A DNA stretch of 64,000 bases, taken from assembly GCF_027925305.1 (NCBI RefSeq), contig NZ_BSDR01000001.1:1763001-1827000 (forward strand), read 5' to 3'. The translations under genes were made by a program, and so were the position numbers. The notes beneath the pieces are model-generated. The model saw only the letters and a program-made list of their open reading frames with translations. It had not been told where the DNA came from and did not search any database. Shown in pieces: positions 24,878-36,200 of this stretch; the first letter of the stretch is position 1, and every line of letters starts with the position of its first letter. Source of the stretch: Desulforhabdus amnigena (GTDB lineage Bacteria > Desulfobacterota > Syntrophobacteria > Syntrophobacterales > Syntrophobacteraceae).

Positions 24878-27118
24878 GTGAGCGTTCAAGGCATTAAGAA
24901 AAACATGAGCTACGCACCATCCAAAGGATCAAGAAGGGATCCTCACTTGTTTGATTTGGAAAATTATCATTCCCGAATAGCCCGCTATCTGGATGACAGC
25001 AAAGAAGAAAACAAGGTTTTTTTCAATGCACTGCGTTTCGCTCACGATCTTCACAAAGGCCAGATCAGGAAATCCGGGGCGCCCTACATCAGCCATCCCT
25101 GTGCAGTGGCCGAGATCCTGATTCGGGAGCTGGGTTTCAAAGACCCCATACTTCTGGCTGCTGCGCTGCTCCATGATGTAGTCGAAGATGTTCCTTCCAT
25201 CACTCTTGAAGATATAGAAAGCCGTTTTGGAGAGACGGTCGCGGAGCTGGTCGACGGATGCACCAAGTTGACTCGCCACCACCTGGACCGCGCGGCACTG
25301 AAAGACCTCACTCACAGCAAGATCTTCCTCAGCGCCAGTCGGCGATTGGGTGTGCTCATCATCAAACTTGCGGACCGTCTCCACAATTTGCGTACCCTCC
25401 ATTTTCTGCCCCTGGCCAAACGTCAGAGGATCGCGCAGGAAACCGTAGAGGTCTATGCCCCCATTGCGGCGAGGCTCAATTTGTTTCCCCTGAAAAGGGA
25501 ACTCTACCATCTGGCTCTCTCCTTTCTCTATCCTCGCAAGAGCAAGAAAATTCTCAACCGGATCCGGGAAATTCGCAGTTCACCTGAAGTTGTTGAAATT
25601 GAAGAGACTCTAAAAAGGACTTTTTCCGACAAGATCCCATCTGTTGTCATACGCCCTCGCCCCAAGGGTCTTGGAAGCTACTATGACCCCAGAAAGCGCA
25701 GCCTTGACCCTTTGAATCCAGAAAATTACATAGACTTCGCCATCATTCTTCCTACGGAAAACATTCTGGATTGTTACCTGGCCCTGGGGATCGTAAACAG
25801 TACCTATCCCCCCATTCCACGCAGCATGAGAGATTTCATAGCCAACCCTAAAAGCAATGGCTACAGGAGTCTGCACGTTCGTGTCCATGTGAAGGGTCAG
25901 AATTATCTCATCAAGATTCGCACCCCGGAGATGGACCAATGGGCAGCCTTTGGAGTTTTGGCTGAATGGGACGCACAGGAAGCTTTGAGTGACGAACATT
26001 GGCATGAGGTGAGTGAACTGCTGCGGTCCATCGGTGAGTATGGAGGCGCTGCCACGCAGCGGAAGGCTCTCATCCGCCTTTCCGAAACGGAAGACACTTT
26101 CGTTTACAGTCCCAATGGTGATATTTTCTATCTTCCCAGAAACAGCGTAGTCCTGGATTTTGCTTATAAAATCCACTCAGAATTGGGGGATTTCTGCGAA
26201 GGGGCCTTGATCAACAATGATTGGGCCCCTCCCACCCGCAGGCTTCAGGATGGCGATACGGTAGAAATTCTGACTTCACCCGACCCGCTGGATGTGGACC
26301 CCGATCTGGAGGAACTCTGCAAGACCCCCAAGGCCCGCACCGCCATAAACCGCCACCTTCAGCAGAAGAGATCCCACTATGCTGAAGAGATTGGGCGGCA
26401 GATTCTGGAGCAGGAAATCGAGCGCCACGGGCTGGCCTCGGATGTGCTTCTGGGTGAAAGCACCCGGCTCATGTTGGAAATACTCAATCTCAAGGATCTT
26501 TCAGAACTCTTTATACGGATCGGCCAGGATTTGATCGATCCTCACCTGATCCTTTATTACCTAGAATCCGTATCGAGTAATACGGAGCGGGAAAAGCAGC
26601 CTTCCCTGGAACCGATACTTGAACGCAACACTATCTCCATTTGTGAATTGGACAAGGCCATTCACAAATTCGCCCGCTGCTGCAATCCATACCCCGGCCA
26701 GGAGGATATCGTCGCCACTCTGAGTGAAAGAGGGATCACTTTTCACCACCGAGACTGTCAGGATCTGCTTGTCCGCCATGATCTTCGACCACAACAACTG
26801 GTCGATGTCCAATGGTGCGCTCAGAAAGCCTGGCGATATCCGTTGGTGTTTCAAATCCAGGTCCTCCACGAGACGATGAGCTCTCTCCTGCCTATCCTCT
26901 CCAGGATAAAGGGGGAAATACAAGTGCAAAAAATCGAACACATTTTGGATAAGCACGATCAGCCCGTGATCCTAATGAATGTTAAGCTGAGAGATTTCAA
27001 GGAAGCTCATGATTTTTTCATGAATCTGCCGGCACAACATCTTTCCATTGAATATTACGGTCGGGAAGGGGGGCTTAGAAAAAGGCACCTGCAACACAAT
27101 GAATCCACCGTGTTTTGA
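24878..27118 (+). CDS. RelA/SpoT-family (p)ppGpp hydrolase with degenerate synthetase domain
   Basis: 746 residues from GTG 24878 (ATG 24905 also possible). The HD hydrolase domain looks intact: PYISHPCAVAEILIRELG, AAALLHDVVEDV, IKLADRLHNLRTLHFLP. The synthetase domain keeps the fold (FIANPKSNGYRSLHVRVHV) but has lost key residues. The usual catalytic E-V-Q-I-R-T is LIKIRT, the D-x-x-A-V-R-I strand is DFAIILP, and the ATP-binding Arg/Lys loop is altered (RPKGLGSYYD). A TGS domain (FVYSPNGDIFYLPRNSVVLD), the conserved RCCNPYPGQ region and a C-terminal ACT domain follow. By sequence it should mainly degrade (p)ppGpp, like a SpoT specialised for hydrolysis; another Rel would then make the alarmone. 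It stands alone, 245 bp from the tRNA-Gln gene on the other strand. Confidence 0.88.
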   Translation: MSVQGIKKNMSYAPSKGSRRDPHLFDLENYHSRIARYLDDSKEENKVFFNALRFAHDLHKGQIRKSGAPYISHPCAVAEILIRELGFKDPILLAAALLHDVVEDVPSITLEDIESRFGETVAELVDGCTKLTRHHLDRAALKDLTHSKIFLSASRRLGVLIIKLADRLHNLRTLHFLPLAKRQRIAQETVEVYAPIAARLNLFPLKRELYHLALSFLYPRKSKKILNRIREIRSSPEVVEIEETLKRTFSDKIPSVVIRPRPKGLGSYYDPRKRSLDPLNPENYIDFAIILPTENILDCYLALGIVNSTYPPIPRSMRDFIANPKSNGYRSLHVRVHVKGQNYLIKIRTPEMDQWAAFGVLAEWDAQEALSDEHWHEVSELLRSIGEYGGAATQRKALIRLSETEDTFVYSPNGDIFYLPRNSVVLDFAYKIHSELGDFCEGALINNDWAPPTRRLQDGDTVEILTSPDPLDVDPDLEELCKTPKARTAINRHLQQKRSHYAEEIGRQILEQEIERHGLASDVLLGESTRLMLEILNLKDLSELFIRIGQDLIDPHLILYYLESVSSNTEREKQPSLEPILERNTISICELDKAIHKFARCCNPYPGQEDIVATLSERGITFHHRDCQDLLVRHDLRPQQLVDVQWCAQKAWRYPLVFQIQVLHETMSSLLPILSRIKGEIQVQKIEHILDKHDQPVILMNVKLRDFKEAHDFFMNLPAQHLSIEYYGREGGLRKRHLQHNESTVF

Positions 27119-27255
27119 AAGGAATGATTCTTGCCTCACGGATGAATTTCACAACACAGAATCACCAGATTTTTTTTGCAGGTTTTTCTGAATACCGCTG
27201 CCATGAATTACGCAACCCAATTACAGCTGCAAGGGATGGAAATGAGAAAATGGTT

Positions 27256-27591
27256 TCAATGGAGTGATTTCTCTTCCTGGATGCCTTCAAATACTCTTTG
27301 AGCAATGGCCTGAAGCTTCTCTCTTTTCACGCCTGCAATTTCAATGAGCAAAAATTGTATCCACACTCCGCAGAAGAAACTCAACAGGCTTTCATTGTTG
27401 ATGAATACTTCCTTCTTCAATTCCTCTTCTTCAAGCGCTTCCACCGCCATATTGAGTACGCTGGTCCGCAGAGCTCCAACCCCCAGATAGCGGATGGCCT
27501 TCCGATGAAGGCGCTCTATCTCCTTTGCTTTGTACACAATACGCTCAGCCTTATCACAGGCTTCTATAATATTTAACCGTCCTTCGAACAC
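27256..27591 (-). CDS. Small helical protein of unknown function
   Basis: 111 residues. GTG 27591 is preceded by GAAGGAGAG at good spacing, which supports a real gene. The product is largely helical and charged (NIIEACDKAERIVYKAKE, then LNMAVEALEEEELKKEVF), with one hydrophobic patch (SLLSFFCGVWIQFLLIEIAG) in the middle that could be a buried helix or a membrane contact. No family recognised. It lies convergent to the Rel gene and divergent from the DegP gene. Confidence 0.45.
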   Translation of the reverse strand: MFEGRLNIIEACDKAERIVYKAKEIERLHRKAIRYLGVGALRTSVLNMAVEALEEEELKKEVFINNESLLSFFCGVWIQFLLIEIAGVKREKLQAIAQRVFEGIQEEKSLH

Positions 27592-27827
27592 CAGACTCTC
27601 CTTCGTCTGTCTTCCTATATGTAGCTTGATTTTTTACCCAATTAGTTTATGTTGTTTATAACATCTTTCCCGGGGTGTTGGAAGCCGATTCAGAAATAGG
27701 GGTACGCCTTTTTGATCAAGAGGTACCCTGAATTCAACGGTGACGAGACAAAGGTAAAATCTCTCAAATAGCATTTTCGATCCCTCAATGACTTTATTTT
27801 TCAATTGGGATTTAGAAAGGAGTATCA

Positions 27828-29276
<1,449 letters not shown>

Positions 29277-29320
29277 GAAAAAGAGAAGTTAGGGAGTGAG
29301 TCACTCTTGAAATCCCCATT

Positions 29321-29391
29321 TACCATGGAGACACAGAGATCGCAGAGGAATTCTGAAACATTCTCCGTGCCCTCCGTGTCTCCGTGGTGAA
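29321..29391. repeat. 71-bp palindromic repeat, family D, copy 1
   Basis: Left end ACCATGGAGACACAGAG, right end CCTCCGTGTCTCCGTGGT. Same length (71 bp) and end sequences as 52987-53057 and 63521-63591. Confidence 0.8.
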
Positions 29392-29422
29392 TAGTGGGAT
29401 ATTGGAATCCGCCAACTCCCTT

Positions 29423-29520
29423 TTATATGAAAAAAGGCACATAATTCATAATAACATCGTTTTTCAAGAGTGTATCGAACTTTCCCTTCCGCCTTGCATC
29501 TCTCCCTTCCAGTCAGGGGG
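29423..29520 (+). repeat. Dispersed intergenic repeat, family C, shortened copy
   Basis: TATATGAAAAAAGGCACAT, then ACATCGTTTTTCAAGAG, TTTCCCTTCCGCCTTGCATC and TCCAGTCAGG, the same order of blocks as 37315-37441 with the TTGCCTTTTTT segment missing. Confidence 0.65.
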
Positions 29521-29573
29521 AGGCATTCCGGTCTCTTACGATATTTTATAAATTTGAAAGAGATTTTAGATAG

Positions 29574-29951
29574 ATGGAGTTTTATTCCAATATGAGCGTT
29601 TTTTTGGTGACAGCATCACCGGAATCCGTCCGGCGTGAAAAGGAAAAGGCAAGAGCGCTGCGAAAAACCCAGTGGTGGCAAAGACAGGTTTCCAAGGGAA
29701 TCTGTTACTATTGCAGAAAGCCGACACCCCCGGAAGAACTGACGATGGACCATGTGATCCCCTTGATTCGTGACGGAAAGTCCACCAAAGGGAATGTGGT
29801 GGCCGCTTGTAAGACCTGCAATAACCAGAAGAAGTATTTACTTCCCATAGAATGGGAAGCCTATCTCAGGGACTTTTCGGCTGAAGAATCCACAAAGGAA
29901 AAGTATAATTGGAAGGATCAATCAGAGGGTAACCGAGATGGAAGAATGTAA
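29574..29951 (+). CDS. HNH endonuclease
   Basis: 125 residues. A compact HNH fold: zinc Cys pair C44-Y-Y-C47, then the catalytic D59-H60 in TMDHVIPL, the N74 in KGNVVAACK and the second zinc pair C79-x-x-C82 followed by N-N-Q-K-K. No other domain. Stand-alone HNH proteins of this size act as DNA nickases or nucleases in repair, defence or mobile elements; the role here is not clear. An alternative start at ATG 29592 removes six residues. The next small gene overlaps its end by 14 bp. Confidence 0.85.
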   Translation: MEFYSNMSVFLVTASPESVRREKEKARALRKTQWWQRQVSKGICYYCRKPTPPEELTMDHVIPLIRDGKSTKGNVVAACKTCNNQKKYLLPIEWEAYLRDFSAEESTKEKYNWKDQSEGNRDGRM

Positions 29952-30123
29952 AAATTGCCAATTAGCGATTTACTGCTATACAGACTCAAGCACCTGGACG
30001 TTCCGAACCACTCAGGAAATGGAAGAGAAGCAGGAGGCGATGGCCAAATGCTCTTTTCATAAGAAAGCTCAGCAAATCTGTGCCCTAGCCGCTCAAAAAT
30101 GCACTCAAGGCAATACCGTATGA
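29938..30123 (+). CDS. Small Cys-rich protein overlapping the HNH gene
   Basis: 61 residues with six Cys (4, 7, 13, 38, 48, 55): EECKNCQLAIYCYTDSST opens with a C-x-x-C pair, and AMAKCSFHKKAQQIC adds Cys-His. It could bind one metal. The ATG has GAGGGT upstream and overlaps the HNH end by 14 bp, suggesting coupling. I have no family name; size and composition are suggestive only. Confidence 0.5.
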   Translation: MEECKNCQLAIYCYTDSSTWTFRTTQEMEEKQEAMAKCSFHKKAQQICALAAQKCTQGNTV

Positions 30124-30274
30124 GCACTTCTGTGGCCTTGGTCATCCGCCATGCCCTCCCCATGAGGACTTGCTTCTCCAGCCGGATCTTTTAAATTTCA
30201 ACGGCGCCCCACGAAACAAAACCAACCGGGAAGCGCCGCTGCAGAAATGGGAAGGAACCTACTCGAATGCCCGT

Positions 30275-30760
30275 TTAGGTGAACATATTGATCTTACAGT
30301 AGCGAGCATGTTTCAGGTAATCCTCAGCTGTTTGGATTTCCACACCATCGATCAGTTCTTCCGCTGTCATCCCCATCATATCCATCGTCATTTTACACGC
30401 AACGAACTTCACTCCTTCCGCTTGCGCCATTTCCAGCAGATCTTCCACGCAGGGAATTTCGGCACCTTCGATCTGCTTTTTCATCATTCTTGTGGCGACG
30501 GTTGCCATCCCGGGAATGGCCCCCAGGGTACCCTGAGGAATGAACTTGCACTTGGGGGCTCCCCCCTTGCGAATCACTTCGATTCCCATAAAAGTGTAGA
30601 AAACAGTGGCATCCATTCCCAGTCTACGCGCATTGATGGCAAGGATGAGCGCAGGATAAGCCCCATCCAGGGTCCCTCGACTGCAAATGAAAGTACAACT
30701 TTCCCTTTCAGGAGCGGGTTGTAATGATTTTTCAATGTTTAAACTCACTACTTCAGACAT
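30275..30760 (-). CDS. DsrE/DsrF/DrsH-like sulfur-transfer protein (DsrE2 type)
   Basis: 161 residues from ATG 30760, which has AGGAGG upstream; an extended frame overlaps the regulator gene and lacks a site. The fold is that of DsrE2: FICSRGTLDGAYPALILAIN (first strand and helix, with Cys in FICSRG), VFYTFMGIEVIRKGG, then PGMATVATRMMKKQ, CVEDLLEMAQAEGVKFVACKMTMDMMG (with the conserved C-x-M-T-M-D) and AEELIDGVEIQTAEDYL. DsrE2-type proteins carry persulfide sulfur between enzymes of thiosulfate, sulfide or thiol metabolism. It is preceded by an ArsR-family gene on the same strand, 80 bp away, presumably its regulator. Confidence 0.88.
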   Translation of the reverse strand: MSEVVSLNIEKSLQPAPERESCTFICSRGTLDGAYPALILAINARRLGMDATVFYTFMGIEVIRKGGAPKCKFIPQGTLGAIPGMATVATRMMKKQIEGAEIPCVEDLLEMAQAEGVKFVACKMTMDMMGMTAEELIDGVEIQTAEDYLKHARYCKINMFT

Positions 30761-30840
30761 GTTTTTTCCTCCTACGAGTCGAATGTTTGCATCATCCGGC
30801 TTAAATCGTCTCGGTTTCGTTCCATGAATCACAATCTTGG

Positions 30841-31200
30841 TCAACTGCTGGGTTTGGAATTGAATTCCTTTACACATTCTTCCGCACCCTTCTCAGCACC
30901 TCCGACCTGCTGTCGAACGCAGCGTATCACCTTTACCACACTATAATTGGCAATAGCGTAATACACCTGGTTGCCTTCCCGGCGAGAAGAGAGGATTCCC
31001 TTGGATTTCATCAAATTCAACTGCTGAGAGGTATAGGGCTGTTGAGTTCCCAGGCTTTGACATAACTCTGAAACCGTCCTCTCTCCCTGCTCCAGCAAAT
31101 CAATGATTTGCAGGCGTGTGGGATGAGCAACAGTCTTGAGTATATCCGCAGCTCTTTGAAGCTGCTCCGTTTCAAGCACTGTAAGAGAATTTTCAGACAC
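30841..31200 (-). CDS. ArsR-family regulator, possibly persulfide-sensing
   Basis: 119 residues from GTG 31200 with AGGAGAAGGA upstream. Winged helix-turn-helix: AHPTRLQIIDLLEQGERTVSELCQSL, then QQPYTSQQLNLMKSKGILSSRREGNQVYYAI. Cys residues at 47 (in the helix before the recognition helix), 94 (in the last helix, VIRCVRQQ) and 109. Sulfane-sulfur sensors such as BigR/SqrR/YgaV use one Cys in each of the corresponding helices; the spacing here is similar, and a DsrE2 gene follows. Sensing of persulfides is inference. No metal-site pattern of SmtB/CadC is visible. Confidence 0.85.
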   Translation of the reverse strand: MSENSLTVLETEQLQRAADILKTVAHPTRLQIIDLLEQGERTVSELCQSLGTQQPYTSQQLNLMKSKGILSSRREGNQVYYAIANYSVVKVIRCVRQQVGGAEKGAEECVKEFNSKPSS

Positions 31201-31454
31201 AGGTCAATCCTTCTCCTCTTTATTATCGTTATATTTGATTGTTAGAATATAAGAATATTCTGATATTGTCAATTGCTTTTTTACGATAAAAATTTCTTGG
31301 AAAAATCTCACAAGATTGCCGATCGATCCGGAATTTGAAAAACAGGGTAAAAAGGCCTCTTGGTGGAGGATTTGCAACGGCAGGGACCGATTTTGGTAAA
31401 GGAACGCGGCAAAATCAGACAGGGGCAAGAATTAGGGAGGGTGTCAAGGTACCC

Positions 31455-32276
31455 TTAAAAAGCAAAGCTTTTTCGAATCCATTTGCTGAGAATATCGGCA
31501 TATGAAGGGTCGCATATCAATGTTTTCATTCGCCCGTCCGCATCCTGCTGCATTTTTACCTGTCCCGCAGCCAGCCAATTGATACACTGAGAATATACCT
31601 CATATTCAAGCTGCAATCCCCGTTTACGGATCTTTTCAAGATCATCTGCCGGCCAGATGGGATAGACTCCCTGAGCAATGATGGGCCCTGTATCTTCACC
31701 CTCATCCGCAAAATGAACCGTGACCCCGCCCCATTTTGCACCATAAGCAAAAGTATCCTCATACCCGTGCTGTCCGGGAAAGGCGGGCAGGAGCGCAGGA
31801 TGAACGTTCAAAATACGCCATGAGTCTCTTTGATTGTAGTGGCTGATAAAATAGGGTGAGAGCAACCGCATGAACCCCGCCAGGCAGATATAATCTGGAT
31901 GATATCCGTCCAGCAGCTCCATCATTTCCTTTTCGGCAAACACAAGTCCCGCCAGATGACGCAACCGCTTCAGCGGATCCTTTGTTTTCAGTATCCTTTG
32001 CCTGCGGTCCAATTCTTCCAAATCCACAGGCAGGATTTCCTCTAAAAGGTCAAGCTCCCTCGCCCGCTGAAGATGAGCTTTGTAATCCACTACGTGGTGC
32101 GGAATGCCGCCTCTTTCGGCGCGCACCAACCCATAAGCATCGGCCCTGTCACTGGTTACAACCACGACCTCCGCAGCAAGTTCTCCTTCGGCAGCACGGT
32201 CCAGAAGGGCCTGAAGATTCGTCCCTCCTCCAGAAACCAGAACCGCAAGACGCAGTTTTCGACGTGTGGTATTCAT
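31455..32276 (-). CDS. purN: Phosphoribosylglycinamide formyltransferase, long form
   Basis: 273 residues. Opens RLAVLVSGGGTNLQALLD (GAR-phosphate loop). Catalytic triad region: WRILNVHPALLPAFPG (Asn, His) and THE Asp in ADEGEDTGPIIAQ. Compared with the usual 190-220 residues, there is an insertion of about 45 residues after HHVVDYKAH (HLQRARELDLLEEILPVDLE through RQRILKTKDPL). It transfers formyl from 10-formyltetrahydrofolate to GAR in purine synthesis. It is the last gene of purL-purQ-purN on the minus strand. Confidence 0.9.
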   Translation of the reverse strand: MNTTRRKLRLAVLVSGGGTNLQALLDRAAEGELAAEVVVVTSDRADAYGLVRAERGGIPHHVVDYKAHLQRARELDLLEEILPVDLEELDRRQRILKTKDPLKRLRHLAGLVFAEKEMMELLDGYHPDYICLAGFMRLLSPYFISHYNQRDSWRILNVHPALLPAFPGQHGYEDTFAYGAKWGGVTVHFADEGEDTGPIIAQGVYPIWPADDLEKIRKRGLQLEYEVYSQCINWLAAGQVKMQQDADGRMKTLICDPSYADILSKWIRKSFAF

Positions 32277-32367
32277 GAAATATTTCTATGGAATGTTGAC
32301 GGCAGACTGAAACCGCTGCCTCCCGTTTCTTTTAAATTTCAAAGAAGTTACCAGAACGAACTCAAGC

Positions 32368-33177
32368 TCATTCAAAAAAATTGACGGCATTACGGAAAAT
32401 GCGAATTCCATCACCTTCCTCGGAAAAATCTCCCCCCCGGCGCCCTACGATCTCCCTTTGCAGGGTCCAGTCGGGATGGTTCGTCCAATGATTGAAGGCT
32501 TCAGGATGAGGCATCAGGCCGGCAACACGGCCCGTGGGATCGCAAATTCCCGCAATGTCCGCCACAGATCCGTTGGGATTGTGTGGGAATTCCCCTTGCG
32601 CCGTTCCGCCATCGGGCAACGCATACCGCAGGATGACCTGGTTTTGTTCCTCCAAACGGGCCAGAACATCCGGTTCGGTAAAAAACTTGCCTTCGCCGTG
32701 GCGGACGGGCAATTCGATTTTATCGATTCCCTTGGTAAAAATGCACGGCGAAGAAAGATTGGCAGCCAGATGAACCCACTGATCCCGGAATCCGCCACAG
32801 TCGTTATTGATCAGGGCGACTTCACGCTTCATGGCCCGTGTTTCGAAGCCGGGGAGAAGACCCAGATTCACGAGCACTTGAAAACCGTTGCATATTCCGA
32901 GGACCAACCCTCCACCTTCCACAAATCCGAGGATATCGTCTTTCATGCGATGTTTGAGACGCATGGCCATGATCACGCCCGCCCCATGATCATCTCCCCA
33001 GGAAAAGCCTCCTCCAACCACAAATATTTGGTAATCCAAGAGATTTTTCTCACGGGCCACAAGAGTGTTGAGGTGGACTCTTTCCGCTTCAGCCCCCGCT
33101 TTTTTTAAAGCGTAGGCCGTTTCCAGATCACAATTCAAACCAAAACCTGTCAAAACAAGAGCTCTTACAGGGCTCAT
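32368..33177 (-). CDS. purQ: FGAM synthase glutaminase subunit
   Basis: 269 residues, a class I glutamine amidotransferase: VRALVLTGFGLNCDLETA, FVVGGGFSWGDDHGAG, nucleophile Cys in LVLGICNGFQVL, and the His-x-Glu pair in LMPHPEAFNHW. It supplies ammonia to PurL for conversion of FGAR to FGAM. Slightly longer than the classic small PurQ because of an extra segment around NPNGSVADIAGICDPTG. It lies 92 bp after purL and 91 bp before purN. Confidence 0.95.
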   Translation of the reverse strand: MSPVRALVLTGFGLNCDLETAYALKKAGAEAERVHLNTLVAREKNLLDYQIFVVGGGFSWGDDHGAGVIMAMRLKHRMKDDILGFVEGGGLVLGICNGFQVLVNLGLLPGFETRAMKREVALINNDCGGFRDQWVHLAANLSSPCIFTKGIDKIELPVRHGEGKFFTEPDVLARLEEQNQVILRYALPDGGTAQGEFPHNPNGSVADIAGICDPTGRVAGLMPHPEAFNHWTNHPDWTLQREIVGRRGGDFSEEGDGIRIFRNAVNFFE

Positions 33178-33269
33178 CGGGGACTCCTGCTACTCCACCG
33201 CTGAATGCTGGACTCAAAAAGATGACGAAAAACTTGCCTCGGGATGCCTGAAAAGCAGGCAGCACGCGC

Positions 33270-36200
33270 CTAATCCGCATCCACTTGTGTAAATTGTCTC
33301 CATGATCGTTTGAGAAGCGCGAGGGGTTCCTGAACCAGAATGCCGCCCCCCTCTCCTTTAATGACCAATTGAGGTTCTTCGGTAATCTTCCCCACGAGGG
33401 CATAGGGCAAGCCTTTAAAAAGAGACTCGAAATCCTTTTGCCGAGAGGGTGACACAGTAACCAAAAACCGCCCGCAGGATTCACTGAAGAGGATCTGGTC
33501 ATCCCTGAGTTGCATCCCGCCAGTTGACGAACGGGGTACCCTGGCCAGGTCCAGTATCATTCCAAGATGACTTGCAAAGGCCACCATCGTTGCATGGACC
33601 CCCAATCCGCCACGGTAGATGCCATGACAGGAGGCCATCAGGCCGGAGGCAAGGCCCCGCTCCAGGGCCTTGTAAAGCGGCCAAAAGGCTTCGGCATTCA
33701 CTTTGGGAACGTTCAGTCCCACATATCCCATGAGGTCGTAGTATTCCGAACCACCCAGTTCATTGGCTGTATTTCCCAATACATAGACGAGGTCTCCCGC
33801 TATTTTGGCTTCCATGGTGCAGCACTTCCTCACATCTGAAACGACACCCGTGGCCGTGAATTGCATGGTGGGAAGCCCCGAAATCTTGTGGCGCTCTCCG
33901 AACTCCCCCGGCAGATGTCCATCCACATACATACTGTCTTTGCCGGAAAGCAGCGGAATACCATAGGCAAGACACATGTCGCGCAGAGCCCAATTGGCCC
34001 GAACCAGTTGCGCGGCCTTGTAACGCCCGTCGGGATTTTGAACCGGGTCATACTGAATGCTGGGCCAGCAAAAGTTATCGACACCCCCGATTTCCTCCAG
34101 AACTGCTCCCACGGCGAGCAATCTGCGGACCGCCTCGTCGATGGACGCAGCGACCATATCGTAGGTATCGATGACGGAATAAGTGGGGTTGAGGGACTGA
34201 GAAACCGCCAGTCCTTTGTTGCTTTCCAATAAAGGCCGGAGCACCACTGCATCGTTGGGGACATCCCGTTCCCGCCCTGTGAGGAACTTGACAACACTGC
34301 CCCCCTGCACTTCGTGATCGTACTGACGCTGAATCCACTCGCGCGAACAGATATTGGGGCTTTCCAGAAGCGCATGCAGCAGTTTTGTGTAATCCCGGGG
34401 TTCTCCCAGAACGGGTTCCTGCAGGCCACGTGATTCCGGCGGCAGCCAATGAGCATCGAACTGCCATTGTGGAAAATCTTCGGAAAAAAAGCTGAGGTCA
34501 AGCTGGGCACACGTTCTGCCGTCATAGGCAAGCTGGAGCTTACCATCCCCTTTATAATACCCGATGACGGTGCTTTCCACTTCGTGTTTGCGTGAAAGCT
34601 CCATGAACCGATCCAGATGCGAAGGATCGACCGCCACCGTCATACGTTCCTGGGATTCGGAAATCCAGATTTCCCAGACATCCAACCCCTCGTATTTCAA
34701 GGGCACCTTATCCAGTTCGACGTAGGCCCCGCCCGCAAATTGCGCCGACTCACCTACGGAGGAAGACAACCCCCCGCCGCCGTTGTCCGTGATAAAAGTG
34801 ATGAGTCCCTCGTCGCGGGCTTCCAGAAGAAAGTCGTGCATTTTTTTCTGCGTATAGGGATCCCCGATCTGTACATGACCGGCAGGCGTATTGGCGCTGT
34901 AAATTTCACTGGAAGCCGTGACGCCGTGGATCCCGTCCTTGCCGACCCGCCCCCCACTCATGATGATGCAGTCCCCGGGCCTCGGGCACTTCTGGTCGGA
35001 AGGCTCCCCAAGGATTTTTCCAGGCATGATTCCCAAGGACGCCACAAAGACCAGGCATTTTCCAAGGTAGGAGGGATGGAAGAAAAGGCTTCCGAAGGGA
35101 GTGGGAACGCCATGCTTGTTCCCTCCGTCACGGACTCCCTCCACGATTCCATCCAGAAGCCGCCGAGGATGGAGATGGGGGCGCAATGGGCCGGCATAGT
35201 CTCTAGGGCCGACACAGTATCCGTACAAACCCGCCACCAGCCGGGCCCCTTTGCCGGTCCCCATGATATCGCGGTAGATGCCCACGATGCCGGTCAGGGA
35301 TCCACCGTAGGCCTCCATATTGGAAGGGCTGTTGTGGGTCTCACCGGTGATGGCATAGTTATGCTCCTCGTCGAAACGCGCCAGCCCGGCATTGTCCCAC
35401 AGCACGGAAACGACCCAGTCTTTCTGTCTCTGGATGGTGAGAGTGGGAGCTTCAATGCACGTTTTGAAAAGGTTGTCCACCACCTGGCTCTCGCCCGTCG
35501 CAAGATCCCGATAGTGGAATTTCCCCCGAAAGGTATTGTGATTGCAATGGTCGCTTCTGGCCTGCGAGATGGCTTCCAATTCGACATCGGTGGGTACGGA
35601 CAGTCCTACTGCCTTGCGCGCCTCGACCACTTCGGTTCGACTAAAGTAGTTTCTGATAACGGGAACATCCTGAGGATTCAAAGCGAGGTTGCGCTCGCGG
35701 CTCAGGGCCATCAAAGCTTCGTCCGAAGGAACTGGGATTTCGGCTACCGTCGGAGTATGAGCCAGTACGACCTTGGGCACGATCAACCCGATCCCCTCCT
35801 CTTCATTCCACTCGGACCGGGCATAAATGCGCCACTGCTGAATGATATCGTTGGCCAGCAGCTCGCGTGCAATCGTATCGATCTGTTCGCGCTCCAATGT
35901 ATCGCCCGACAAGAGATAAAGCCTGGAGGTATATGCGGATTCACCGGACCCGGGGGAACGGCCCAGATAGTCCGAAATGGCCTCAATGGCCACACTCCCG
36001 GCCGTATCCCTTACACCGGGCCGAAAGCCGACCCATATGGCCCAATCGAAATCCTTCGCCAGGGGGCGAAAGCTCGAATCTTGCGTCACGGGATTCGTGA
36101 AGATTTCCCGGCGAACGGATTCCAGTTCATCGATGGAAAGTCCGGTATCCAGGGTGAGAATATGCACGACACGAATCCTGTCCGGATTCCAGCCGAAATA

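Noticed and set aside
30170-30724. 184-codon plus-strand frame over the DsrE2 gene
   Set aside because: Antisense shadow of the DsrE2-like gene.
31204-31428. 74-codon minus-strand frame upstream of the ArsR gene
   Set aside because: No ribosome site, odd composition; it probably covers the promoter region.
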